Source of the DNA: Treponema sp. UBA4319
GTDB lineage: Bacteria > Spirochaetota > Spirochaetia > Treponematales > Treponemataceae
DNA: 58,816 nt
Reading direction: 5' to 3'
Assembly (NCBI GenBank): GCA_002393865.1
Contig: DGUD01000196.1
Location: 1 to 58,816 of the forward strand
Under the pieces are notes generated by a model. That model ran no database searches, had not been told where the DNA came from, and saw only the letters and a program-made list of their open reading frames with translations. The stretch's first letter is position 1. Every line of letters begins with the position of its first letter. This document shows, in pieces, positions 52,036-58,816 of this stretch. The translations under genes and the position numbers were made by a program.

Positions 52036-52523
52036 ATGAACATCACATTCGGCACGGCGACAGAGGTTGACATCAGCGAACTTATACGCCTGCGTCTTTT
52101 GTACATAAAAGAAGATTTCGGCGCAATCTCGGAGCGCGAAAGGGAATGTATGAAAAAACAGCTTTATGACTATTTTTCCCGCAAGCTTGGAACGGAGCTG
52201 ATTGCGTTCGTGGCGCGTGACGGCGAAAGAATTGTCTCAACGGCGTACCTTCTCATCATAGAGATGCCGGCGAACCCGAATATGCTGAGCGGACTCTGAG
52301 GCGAAGTCCTGAGCGTTTTTACCGAGCCTTCGTATCGCGGAAAGGGCTTTGCACACAGCTTATGAAAAATCTGATTGAATGCGCTAAGAAGAGAGGCCTT
52401 TTCCGCATCGACCTGAGCGCGACCGCCGAGGGCTTTCCCATTTATGAAAAACTCGACTTTAAGGAAAAGCAAAACCATTACCGCGACATGCGGATTGTGC
52501 TTTATACAATGGAGCACAGATAA
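52036..52523 (+). pseudogene. GNAT acetyltransferase pseudogene
   Basis: From ATG 52036 the frame runs 87 codons as a GNAT N-terminus, then hits a TGA at 52297-52299. Translation of the following frame, GEVLSVFTEPSYRGKGFA, continues the same domain. A frameshift near 52360 then leads to QLMKNLIECAKKRGLFRIDLSATAEGFPIYEKLDF in another frame, ending at TAA 52521-52523. One stop and one frameshift, so it is broken. Confidence 0.8.
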
Positions 52524-52542
52524 AAAGGGGAATATACTCTGC

Positions 52543-53301
52543 TCATCTCCAGAAATCCGATGTGTTTGTAAAGATTATGTCGTACCTTCCGTCATCAATC
52601 TCATAGCCGGGCGGGATAAGGGCGGCGTAGCTGTCCGGCAGGGTGCGCTTCCCTTCAAGGTCAAAGTCCATCGTCGTGTGCATGGCAAACCTGTAAAGAT
52701 TTTTCGCCCAGTATGCGCGCATGTATTCTTTTCCATAATCGGTTTCCACTCACGAATCCTCAAAGCCCGGAAGCGTGTTGATTACCATCTCTTTCCCGCT
52801 TATAAAAAAGTCGCGCATTTCTTGAAGCGAAAGCACGTTGCCGTTTTTGTCCGTGACGAACTCGGTCATGTCGCTGTCAAGCATTGCCCATTTTTTGCTC
52901 TCGGGAAGATACACGATATTAACGACGTGGCAGTCGCCGTCAAACTAGTCCTCCGGCAGGCAGGTTACGAAGCGGTTTTCAATCCCCACGGAAAGCAGAA
53001 GCTCACTCAAAAGCGTGGCATGCCAGCGGCAGTTGAAGCCCGTAGGAATACGGCGCGAATACTCCCAGAGAGTGATTGCGTTCCGTTCGTCGAGCCACTC
53101 CTTCTGATTGTCGTGCGGAATGTTCTTGGCTACAAAAATCGCAAGCCCCACTGCTTTTTCCCATGTTGATTTTTGCTCTGCCGCAATCGCATCCAAATCA
53201 AGATTTGCGACATTCTGCTCGTAATTTTTTGTGATGTAACTATCGGAGTTGGAGGCGCACGAAGAAAGGCAGAGCACGGCAATAAAAAAACTCGGCGCCA
53301 A
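52543..53301 (-). pseudogene. Transglutaminase-like lipoprotein, broken by two in-frame stops
   Basis: Minus strand, same frame throughout. The N-terminus has a lipobox (LCLSSC) and the domain carries a Cys-His-Asp triad pattern: FNCRWHA, DCHVVN and MLDSDM. It is interrupted by TAG at 52945-52947 and TGA at 52750-52752, each fitting a single base change (for example AAG to TAG, TGG to TGA). The first codon appears to be TTG, so the true start is lost or non-standard. Transglutaminase-like fold, function unknown. Confidence 0.75.
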
Positions 53302-53407
53302 AAAGACCGATTATAATATAAGTCATCATGTTTTTTGATGCGCGGATGGCAAGGCGCAGGAATAACAAAGGTCTCCGCGCGGGGAAGGTTTAAAAAATCA
53401 ATAAAAG

Positions 53408-53416
53408 TGATATAAT
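53408..53416 (+). promoter_or_regulatory. Extended -10 promoter, leaderless start
   Basis: TGA-TATAAT ends 6 nt before ATG 53423, with no ribosome site. Confidence 0.55.
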
Positions 53417-53422
53417 ACTCCT

Positions 53423-53953
53423 ATGGAAATTTTTGACTTATACACGGATGAGCGCGAAAAGACAGGGCGGACTATGGTTCGCGGCGAGGCTACGCCGGAG
53501 GGCTTTTACAGGCTTGTCATTCACGTCTGCATTTTTAATGACAGGGGCGAAATGCTGATTCAAAAGCGGCAGCCGTTCAAGAAAAGCTGGGCTGGGCTTT
53601 GGGATGTGAGCGTGGGAGGCCATGCGGACAGCGGGGAGACAAGCAGACAGACTGCGGAACGCGAGCTGAAAGAGGAGCTGGGACTTTGCGTAGACTTTTC
53701 TTCAATCCGCCCTGCGATTACGGTTCACTGGGAAAACGGCTTTGATGATTTTTACGTCCTCACAAAAAATTTGGAACCTGACTCGCTCACGCTCCAAACG
53801 GATGAGGTTCAGGAAGCAAAATGGGCATCCGAGCGTGAGGTCAAAAAAATGATTGACGACGGAACCTTCATCCCCTACGAAAAAGGACTGATAGAATATC
53901 TGTTTTTCAGAAGGAACCACGCAAGCGCGCACACAAGAAAGGATGCAAGATAG
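53423..53953 (+). CDS. NUDIX hydrolase
   Basis: 176 residues, intact in an otherwise decaying stretch. The Nudix box is complete: GGHADSGETSRQTAERELKEELGL (G-x5-E-x7-RE-x2-EE-x-GL, near residues 71-94). These enzymes hydrolyse nucleoside diphosphate-linked substrates with Mg. The substrate is not known. The leaderless promoter sits 6 nt before its ATG. It is followed by a small frame at 53987. Confidence 0.9.
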   Translation: MEIFDLYTDEREKTGRTMVRGEATPEGFYRLVIHVCIFNDRGEMLIQKRQPFKKSWAGLWDVSVGGHADSGETSRQTAERELKEELGLCVDFSSIRPAITVHWENGFDDFYVLTKNLEPDSLTLQTDEVQEAKWASEREVKKMIDDGTFIPYEKGLIEYLFFRRNHASAHTRKDAR

Positions 53954-53986
53954 CGGCAGGAAAGACGCTCTTGGTGAAAGTGAAAA

Positions 53987-54109
53987 ATGAGCAGAGCGAA
54001 TTTTGACGACATAAAAATTGTCAGTGAGTCGGATATGCCCAAAACATATTCGCACGAACTTTTTGAAAAGTATAAGAGCGAATTACCTTTGATGGAGAGA
54101 CATAAATGA
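53987..54109 (+). CDS. 40-residue open frame, unknown
   Basis: ATG 53987 to TGA 54109, 40 codons (SRANFDDIKIVSESDMPKTY...). It overlaps the next ATG by 4 nt. I recognise no family. It could be a truncated gene, and I treat it as doubtful. Confidence 0.3.
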   Translation: MSRANFDDIKIVSESDMPKTYSHELFEKYKSELPLMERHK

Positions 54110-54369
54110 ACGTATTGGAGAATATTGCGAAACTTTGCACGACACCGATGGGGGTTGATAGAATACGAAAAAATATCGGCCTTGGCGATGTGGATGTGGT
54201 TGAATATTGCAAGAGCATTATTCAAAATCTAAATTGCGTGATTTACTGTCAGGGTAAAAATTGGTACTGTGAACTTGACGGCGAGCGGATTACCGTGAAC
54301 GCCAAAAGTTTTACTATAGATAGGGAAAATTCCCAATCTCTTTACAATCTCTTTGGACCCTCTTGTTGA
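54106..54369 (+). CDS. DUF3781 domain protein
   Basis: 87 residues from ATG 54106. It matches DUF3781: TTPMGVDRIRKNIGLGDVDVVEYCKSII ... VIYCQGKNWYCELDGERITVNAKSFTI. The last 12 residues (SQSLYNLFGPSC) do not look like the family end and coincide with the AT-rich patch, so the 3' end may have been replaced by an insertion or deletion. Function unknown. Confidence 0.65.
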   Translation: MNVLENIAKLCTTPMGVDRIRKNIGLGDVDVVEYCKSIIQNLNCVIYCQGKNWYCELDGERITVNAKSFTIDRENSQSLYNLFGPSC

Positions 54370-54419
54370 CCCCTTCTTGGAGTTACAGACCGTAAGGGTG
54401 TAAGTGGAGGTAAAGAGTT

Positions 54420-54911
54420 ATGGAGTATGCAAAGGTTAAAGCTGAAAAAATGGCTGCAAATGAAACAAAGACAAGAGCTTTTGTGTTAGTTGGAACTATT
54501 TGCAGTAACTTTGTAATGCATAATATGCCGATTGTTTTGAGTAAACTGAAGGTTAATAGAGGTGCTTCGGTTAAAGATTGGAAGAAAGAGCTTAGAGATT
54601 GGGAGAAAGAGTGTTGGGTTAGTTTGAAAAAAAAGGGAAAAAGAGCTTGAGAATTTTTGGAGCACAAAAGATATTTGTAAGAGTAAAGAAGAGCTTCAGT
54701 GTAGAAAAAAGGAATGGCTTTTTCAATAATAGTTTTGAATGATGTTTTGGAGGATTTAAAGGAGGGAAAAGCAGAACTTGAAAGAGAAGATCAGACGTTT
54801 CATAACTTTGGAGTAGAACCTCCAATGGAGGTATTCAATGAATTTGAGAAATTCATAACTTCTTGGCAAAAAAAGATGCATGAAGAGTACAAATTAAACT
54901 TTGGTAACTAA
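54420..54911 (+). pseudogene. AT-rich patch with frameshifted small genes, foreign-looking
   Basis: Two short open frames (54420-54650 and 54714-54911) in markedly AT-rich DNA compared with the neighbours. The first frame would continue after a shift in an A-run near 54630 (KELENFWSTKDICKSKEELQ...). Lys- and Glu-rich, probably helical, no family recognised. Low GC and broken frame suggest horizontally acquired, decaying DNA. Confidence 0.5.
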
Positions 54912-54915
54912 GTTC

Positions 54916-54942
54916 CAATATAACTGCGCATAAAATGGAGAA
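54916..54942 (+). repeat. 28-nt leader repeat, copy 1
   Basis: CAATATAACTGCGCATAAAATGGAGAA precedes the HEAT-repeat gene. A near copy (one gap, one to two changes) lies at 55590-55617. Confidence 0.55.
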
Positions 54943-54947
54943 GCGAT

Positions 54948-55598
54948 ATGGAAGTCGGCAATAAAAATTTTTCAGAGACTGAATTGTATAAGGAGCTTGG
55001 CAGACTGACGAAGGGAAAAGGCGAATGGGAAGAAAGCATTCCGTATGTCCGTTCGCTGCTTGAATACGACTCCGTGAAAATCAAGGCGAAAGCATTATGG
55101 CTGCTCGGTGAGGTGGGGCTGAAATATCCCCACGCCGTTGCAGAATGCGTTCCTTCGATTGCTGATTTTCTGAATGCGCAGGATTCCGTTCTGCGCGAGC
55201 GGGCAATCAACGCGCTCGGGAGAATAGGTCGGTCGGATTTTAACTTAATCAAGCCGTACTGGAAAGATTTGTTTCGCTTTTCAAATGATTCCGATGCGAA
55301 GGTCCGCCTGAGTTTCATCTGGGCTTCGGAAAACATCGCAACGAACAATCCGAATATCTATGCGGATTATATGAATGTTTTCGCCTCGCTTCTTGATGAC
55401 GGCGATGACAAGGTGCGCATGGAGTCCCCGAAAATTTTCCGTGTCCTCGGCAAGCGGAATCCTGACTTGACAAAGCCCTACCTTGACCTTCTTGCAAAAA
55501 TCGCCGATAGTGACGGAAACAGGGGTGTCAGAATCCATGCCTTGGGGGCGATAAAGGCGGGCGGATTACCGTTACCGCAGAAAGCTTTACAATTATAA
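54948..55598 (+). CDS. HEAT-repeat protein
   Basis: 216 residues from ATG 54948. Repeated helical units of about 35-40 residues: VKIKAKALWLLGEVGLKYPHAVAECVPSIADFLNA, VLRERAINALGRIGRSDFNLIKPYWKDLF, AKVRLSFIWASENIATNNPNIYADYMNVFASLL, and a fourth. HEAT repeats usually scaffold protein contacts; no enzyme site is seen. It stands in a string of small accessory genes. Confidence 0.75.
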   Translation: MEVGNKNFSETELYKELGRLTKGKGEWEESIPYVRSLLEYDSVKIKAKALWLLGEVGLKYPHAVAECVPSIADFLNAQDSVLRERAINALGRIGRSDFNLIKPYWKDLFRFSNDSDAKVRLSFIWASENIATNNPNIYADYMNVFASLLDDGDDKVRMESPKIFRVLGKRNPDLTKPYLDLLAKIADSDGNRGVRIHALGAIKAGGLPLPQKALQL

Positions 55599-55617
55599 CG
55601 GCGCATAAAATGGAGAA
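55590..55617 (+). repeat. 28-nt leader repeat, copy 2
   Basis: CAATTATAACGGCGCATAAAATGGAGAA overlaps the end of the HEAT gene and leads into the GyrI-like pseudogene. It matches 54916-54942 apart from one extra base and one or two substitutions. Confidence 0.55.
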
Positions 55618-55621
55618 AAAT

Positions 55622-56256
55622 ATGGCATTTGATTTTAAGAAAGAATACAAGGAATTTTATCTTCCTAAAAACAAGCCCGAAATCATTAGTGTTCCCAAGA
55701 TGAATTACATTGCGGTGCGCGGCAAGGGCAATCCCAACGAGAGGGCGGCGCGTACAAGGCGGCCGTCGGCGTTCTGTATGCGGTGGCGTACACGCTCAAA
55801 ATGAGTTACAAGACTGATTACAAAATCGACGGATTCTTTGAGTATGTCGTTCCGCCGCTCGAAGGCTTTTGGTGGCAGGACGGAATCATCGGCGTGGATT
55901 ATTCACAAAAGGATTCGTTCAACTGGATTTCGGCAATCAGACTGCCCGATTTTGTTTCGCAAAAGGATTTTGTGTGGGCTGTGGAAACCGCATCGAAAAA
56001 GAAAAATTTGGATTGCTCCGCCGCAGAATTTTTGACGGTTGACGAAGGCTTGTGCGTTCAGATTATGCACGTCGGCTCATACGATAGCGAGCCTGAGAGC
56101 GTGAAACTTATGGACGAGTTTATCGCCGCGAACGGCTACGAAAATGATTTCAGCGATGTGCGGCTTCATCACGAAATCTGTCTTTCCGATCCGCGAAAAA
56201 CGACGGCAGAAAAGTGGAAGACGGTGATACGGCATCCGATAAGGAAGAAAATATAA
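55622..56256 (+). pseudogene. GyrI-like small-molecule-binding domain protein, frameshifted
   Basis: The start at 55622 (MAFDFKKEYKEFYLPKNKPEIISVPKMNYIAVRGKGNPNE) runs to a one-base shift near 55741, after which the same protein continues in another frame (GGAYKAAVGVLYAVAYTLKMSYKTDYKIDGFFEYVVPPLEGFWWQ...). The combined product of about 210 residues matches GyrI-like domain proteins. As it stands it is broken; a sequencing error cannot be excluded. Confidence 0.75.
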
Positions 56257-56272
56257 AAATGAGCAGGAGGAT

Positions 56273-56662
56273 ATGAAAATGATGCTGATTTTACTTGGAA
56301 TACAATTTGTATTTTATTTTCTCACATTTATTCTTAAAACAAAAAAGAACCTTGCCAGGAAAAGAAACATTTTGTTTGCGCTTATTCAGATAATCATATT
56401 TTATTTTTCGCTCTTGATTATCGTAAAAATTATAGACCTCCAACTTGAAAAAGAATTATACAGTTTTGACTTAAACGGCGACGGGATTTTTAGTGGGGAC
56501 GAAATAACCCCTGAGCAGGAAAAAGCCATGCGGAATTATATAGGAGATGCAGGCAGGACTCTCGCACCTATAACAGGGGCAGTTTACAGCCTGCTTTATT
56601 TTCCGATTGCTATAGGAATAGAATTTTTGATAGATTGGATTGTAAAGAAAATAAAAGCCTAA
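56273..56662 (+). CDS. Small membrane protein with an EF-hand-like loop
   Basis: 129 residues from ATG 56273 (AGGAGG upstream). Two hydrophobic segments at about 1-20 and 32-52, a central EF-hand calcium-loop pattern (DLNGDGIFSGDEI: D-x-N-x-D-G-x-x-x-x-D-E, residues about 65-77), and a third span near 102-122. The loop would face one side of the membrane between spans two and three. No known family. Coding looks intact. Confidence 0.55.
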   Translation: MKMMLILLGIQFVFYFLTFILKTKKNLARKRNILFALIQIIIFYFSLLIIVKIIDLQLEKELYSFDLNGDGIFSGDEITPEQEKAMRNYIGDAGRTLAPITGAVYSLLYFPIAIGIEFLIDWIVKKIKA

Positions 56663-56676
56663 GCGTTCGGAAACGC
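56663..56676 (+). repeat. GCGTT-AACGC mini-palindrome
   Basis: GCGTT-N4-AACGC, similar to GCGTT-N3-AACGC at 57596-57608. Both lie at gene boundaries in the accessory zone. Confidence 0.35.
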
Positions 56677-56719
56677 GGTGGAAAAGTATATTTGTTTACG
56701 GGTAGCAAAAGGAAATATC

Positions 56720-57513
56720 ATGGCAATAATCAACAAAGATTTTGACAACGGAAAGCCCTTCGACTTCGGGAAAACTTCCGCCGACTACGCAAAGTTCCGC
56801 GACATTTACCCTGCGGAATTTTATGAAAAGCTTGCCGAACTGAAAATCGGAACGGCAGGGGCAGAAAATCCTTGACCTCGGAACGGGAACCGGCACGCTT
56901 CCGCGGAATATGTACCGGTTCGGCGGCGGCTGGACAGGCGCGGACATTTCGGAAAAATCAGATTCAGTTTGTGCGTGAACTGAGCGGAAAGGCGGGAATG
57001 AAAATCGACTACATCATTTCGTCCGCGGAAAGCCTTGATTTCGGCGCGGAATCGTTTGATGTGGTGACAGCCTGCCAGTGCTTCATGTATTCTGAAAAGA
57101 GCGTGATTCTTCCGAAAATCCACCGGTGGCTCAAAAAGGGCGGGCATTTTGCGGTGCTGTTCATGGCGTGGATTCCTGCCGACAGCGAGATTGCGACAAA
57201 AAGCGAGGAGCTTGTCCTGAAATACAATCCCGACTGGAGCGGCGGCGGCTGGAAGCGCAACCGCGTAACTATGCCCGACTGGGCAGAGCCGTACTTTGCG
57301 CTTGAGGATACGCTCGGCTTTGACATTCCCGTTTCCTTTACGCGCAAGACCTGGAACGGACGGATAAAATCCTGCCGCGGAATCGGAGCGTCGTCCCTGA
57401 GCGCACAGGAAATCGCCGCATGGGAAAAGGAGCATTTGACATACCTTGCGACCGTGCCGGAGACATTCGACATTCCGCATTGGGTGACGATTTTGAATTT
57501 GAGGAAGAAATAG
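56720..57513 (+). pseudogene. Class I SAM-dependent methyltransferase, frameshifted
   Basis: Start 56720 (MAIINKDFDNGKPFDFGKTSADYAKFRDIYPAEFYEK...). After about 56850 a shift is needed to read the SAM motif QKILDLGTGTGTLPRNMYRFGGGWTGADISE, and a second shift near 56950 leads to the remaining frame (QIQFVRELSGKAGMK ... FDVVTACQCFMYSEK). Typical class I methyltransferase; two frameshifts, so broken or misread. An upstream ATG at 56678 has no ribosome site. Confidence 0.75.
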
Positions 57514-57514
57514 C

Positions 57515-57667
57515 ATGGCATCGTCAAAGGAATATCTGGATTCTGTCCTCGACCAGCTTTCGCTCGCGGGCGGACTTGCCCGAAACAGAGAAAAAGCGTT
57601 AAGAACGCGGAGTCTTGCGGACACTTATGAGACTGAAAGCCATAGAATACGGCAGGGAGAAACATGA
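57515..57667 (+). pseudogene. TfoX N-terminal fragment fused to unrelated sequence
   Basis: 50 codons. Residues 1-20 (MASSKEYLDSVLDQLSLAGG) match the start of TfoX N-terminal domain proteins; the rest (LARNREKALRTRSLADTYETES...) does not. The join near 57575 lies by a GCGTT-AACGC palindrome. Probably a truncated gene. The stop overlaps the next ATG. Confidence 0.5.
57596..57608 (+). repeat. GCGTT-AACGC mini-palindrome, second copy
   Basis: GCGTT-AAG-AACGC, within the TfoX fragment. A related GCGTTAGGAATACGG lies at 58050-58064. Confidence 0.35.
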
Positions 57668-57981
57668 CTGGAACTGAATATCAGAAAAAAGCGATGCGGA
57701 CGTGCACAGAGCCGGACATAAATCACGCGGTTTTCGGGCTTGCTTCGGAGGCGGGAGAAGTCGCGGGAATAATGCAGAAACAGCTGCAGGGGCACGGCTT
57801 TGACCAGGAGCACATGAAAAAGGAACTGGGAGATTGCCTCTGGATGATTGCGGAGGTATGTGCGGCATTGGACTTGAATCTTGACGATGTGATGGAATGT
57901 AATATCCGAAAGCTGGAAGCGCGCTATCCGAACGGCTTTGAAGTCGAACGGAGCGTGAACCGCGTGGCGGGGGATATGTAG
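57664..57981 (+). CDS. MazG-like nucleotide pyrophosphohydrolase
   Basis: 105 residues from ATG 57664 (GGGAG upstream). Matches the MazG-like fold: NHAVFGLASEAGEVAGIMQKQLQG and KKELGDCLWMIAEVCAALDLNLDDVMECNIRKLEARYP, with the metal-binding E-x2-E and E-x2-D pattern. It hydrolyses NTPs, probably as a housecleaning enzyme. Appears intact. No known neighbour function. Confidence 0.85.
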   Translation: MTGTEYQKKAMRTCTEPDINHAVFGLASEAGEVAGIMQKQLQGHGFDQEHMKKELGDCLWMIAEVCAALDLNLDDVMECNIRKLEARYPNGFEVERSVNRVAGDM

Positions 57982-58323
57982 GGTCACTTCTGCCTATAAG
58001 AAATCATGAACTGCGCGATGAGTATGGAATTACCTGCGGCAAAGAGAAAGCGTTAGGAATACGGAAGGCGGCGTAGTCGTTCCGAATCGAGCAATGCGAG
58101 CGTAGGAATGAAGCGATAGCGGAACGCGCAAACGGTAATGCCGTTTGTGTACGAGTTCGCAAAGCGAACTCGCTAGTAGCCCGACCCGAATGAAGTGAGG
58201 GTAACGCCCGTATGCGAGTTTTGCTTGCAAAACTCGGTAAGCATAACCATAGCAGGTGCGTCTGGTTGTGGTAGGTTGCGACGAACGCCCGAATAAAAAA
58301 CAAAAGGAGACGGACACAAAATT
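57982..58323 (+). repeat. Intergenic palindrome cluster
   Basis: No gene in 342 nt, but dense inverted repeats: CAAACGG/CCGTTTG (58129-58147), CGAGTTCGC/GCGAACTCG (58152-58172, 3-nt loop) and CGAGTTTTGC/GCAAAACTCG (58215-58236, 2-nt loop). The last two share GAGTT arms and look related. Probably a repeat family. Confidence 0.6.
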
Positions 58324-58437
58324 ATGAAGAGGGTTCTTATACTGGACGGCTCGCCGAGGAAAAACGGGAAGATGTCGCAGGTTCTGCGCGCGATGGAAAA
58401 ATCAAGGCTCTTGATGAAAGATGATGTAAGCCTATGA
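58324..58437 (+). pseudogene. Truncated flavodoxin-type FMN reductase
   Basis: 37 codons from ATG 58324. The N-terminus MKRVLILDGSPRKNGKMSQ is the FMN-phosphate loop of NADPH-dependent FMN reductases, similar to the gene at 204. The frame then stops at 58437, where a transposase begins, so it was probably cut by the insertion. Confidence 0.7.
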
Positions 58438-58816
58438 AATGCAAGAGATTAATCGGTCAAAAAATCAATAAGATTCTACGATGTTTTTGTGCGGACATAA
58501 CGGCGACCGCCTGCGCGAAAATCACGGGCGTAAATCGCAACACCGTGAACAGTTTGTACAGCGATTTCCGCCACAGAATCATGCTGCTGGTTCTTGCGGA
58601 AACAAGGACAGGGAGCGGGGAATTCGAGCTTGATGAGTCATATTTCGGAGTGCGGCGCATGCGGGGAAACGAGGGGCGGCCGGCAAAACTCCGGTCGTCG
58701 GGCTCCTCAAACGCGGCGGAAAGGTTATCGTGCGCATCGTCCCTGACTGCTCGGAGGCTCGGCAATCCGTTCCGACGGCTGGGCGGCTTACGACGGCTTG
58801 ATTCTCAACGGCTACG
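58434..58816 (+). mobile_element. IS1595/ISXO2-type transposase, degraded and cut by the window edge
   Basis: From ATG 58434 the frame encodes an HTH-like N-terminus (TGVNRNTVNSLYSDFRHRI) and the first part of the DDE domain (FELDESYFGVRRMRGNEG). A shift near 58690 leads to GKTPVVGLLKRGGKVIVRIVPDCSE in another frame, and after a gap the next block, SAIRSDGWAAYDGLILNGY, in a third. The order matches the IS1595 family. It is frameshifted and probably inactive. Terminal inverted repeats are not found within the window. Confidence 0.7.

Noticed and set aside
52036..53301. Stop codon reassignment (TGA/TAG read as amino acids)
   Set aside because: Three in-frame stops fall in one short stretch that also has frameshifts. 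Genes elsewhere in the window use normal stops, so gene decay or sequence error is the simpler reading.
54916..58323. Integron cassette array with attC sites
   Set aside because: The small same-strand genes, the 28-nt leader repeat and the GCGTT-AACGC palindromes suggested it, but no complete attC with paired core sites fits between genes (gaps of 12-40 nt are too short), and no integrase is in the window.
1..58816. tRNA, rRNA or CRISPR arrays
   Set aside because: No cloverleaf-like or rRNA-like stretches and no regularly spaced direct repeats were noticed on either strand, though a covariance search was not possible.

Overview
The window reads as part of a chromosome from a diderm bacterium with fairly GC-rich DNA (by eye mid to upper 50s %). 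The gene mix suggests a spirochaete, most likely a gut or host-associated Treponema: Feo iron uptake, DUF3793, a DUF4015 glycosidase, APC and class III cyclase proteins, outer-membrane beta-barrel and LolA-like proteins, many AraC regulators, and scattered palindromic repeats. This placement is inference from gene content; there is no rRNA or tRNA in the window to confirm it.

Layout. (1) 1-8,700: redox and envelope genes. These are the tail of a 4Fe-4S aldo/keto reductase, flavodoxin-type proteins, a DUF362 protein, an UPF0718-type permease, an amino-acid-permease/adenylate-cyclase fusion, a DUF1848 protein, a nitroreductase and an EEP-family phosphodiesterase/nuclease. (2) 8,700-24,940: a dense iron region. 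The first Feo operon (feoA, feoA, feoB, and a short FeoB-associated Cys-rich protein) runs into an RND exporter, a LolA-like protein and a beta-barrel protein. Then come an HMA-domain membrane protein, DUF3793, a flavodoxin, a small glycine-rich anchor protein, an unusual heavy-metal P-type ATPase, a stand-alone HMA_2-like protein and an AraC regulator, followed by a second Feo operon (feoA, feoB, feoC-like). The ATPase block looks like a ferrosome (fez-type) iron-storage locus. Similar 16-bp GTTAG...CTAAC-like boxes sit at the promoters. (3) 25,080-31,990: MetQ/MetI/MetN methionine importer, a small orphan gene, a DUF4015 putative glycosidase and mnmE. (4) 32,000-45,590: sugar and export genes. 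A GH31 alpha-glycosidase and a GH5 cellulase each sit beside a divergent AraC regulator; between them lie a D-lactate-type dehydrogenase, a UPF0210 protein, a GNAT protein and a two-subunit ABC exporter with its own AraC regulator. (5) 46,000-51,250: peptide-type substrate-binding lipoprotein, PcrA/UvrD helicase, and a queF-yhhQ queuosine operon preceded by a likely preQ1-I riboswitch. (6) 51,250-58,816: a decaying accessory zone of short genes, several broken by stops or frameshifts, with an AT-rich patch, palindromic repeats and a degraded IS1595-type transposase at the edge.

How it fits together: the most striking theme is iron. Two FeoAB systems bring ferrous iron in, and a P-type ATPase block between them could load it into a storage compartment. 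HMA proteins, flavodoxins and a shared operator-like box suggest coordinated control. A second theme is regulation at the start codon: several genes have an extended -10 element 6-8 nt before the ATG and no Shine-Dalgarno, which predicts leaderless mRNAs.
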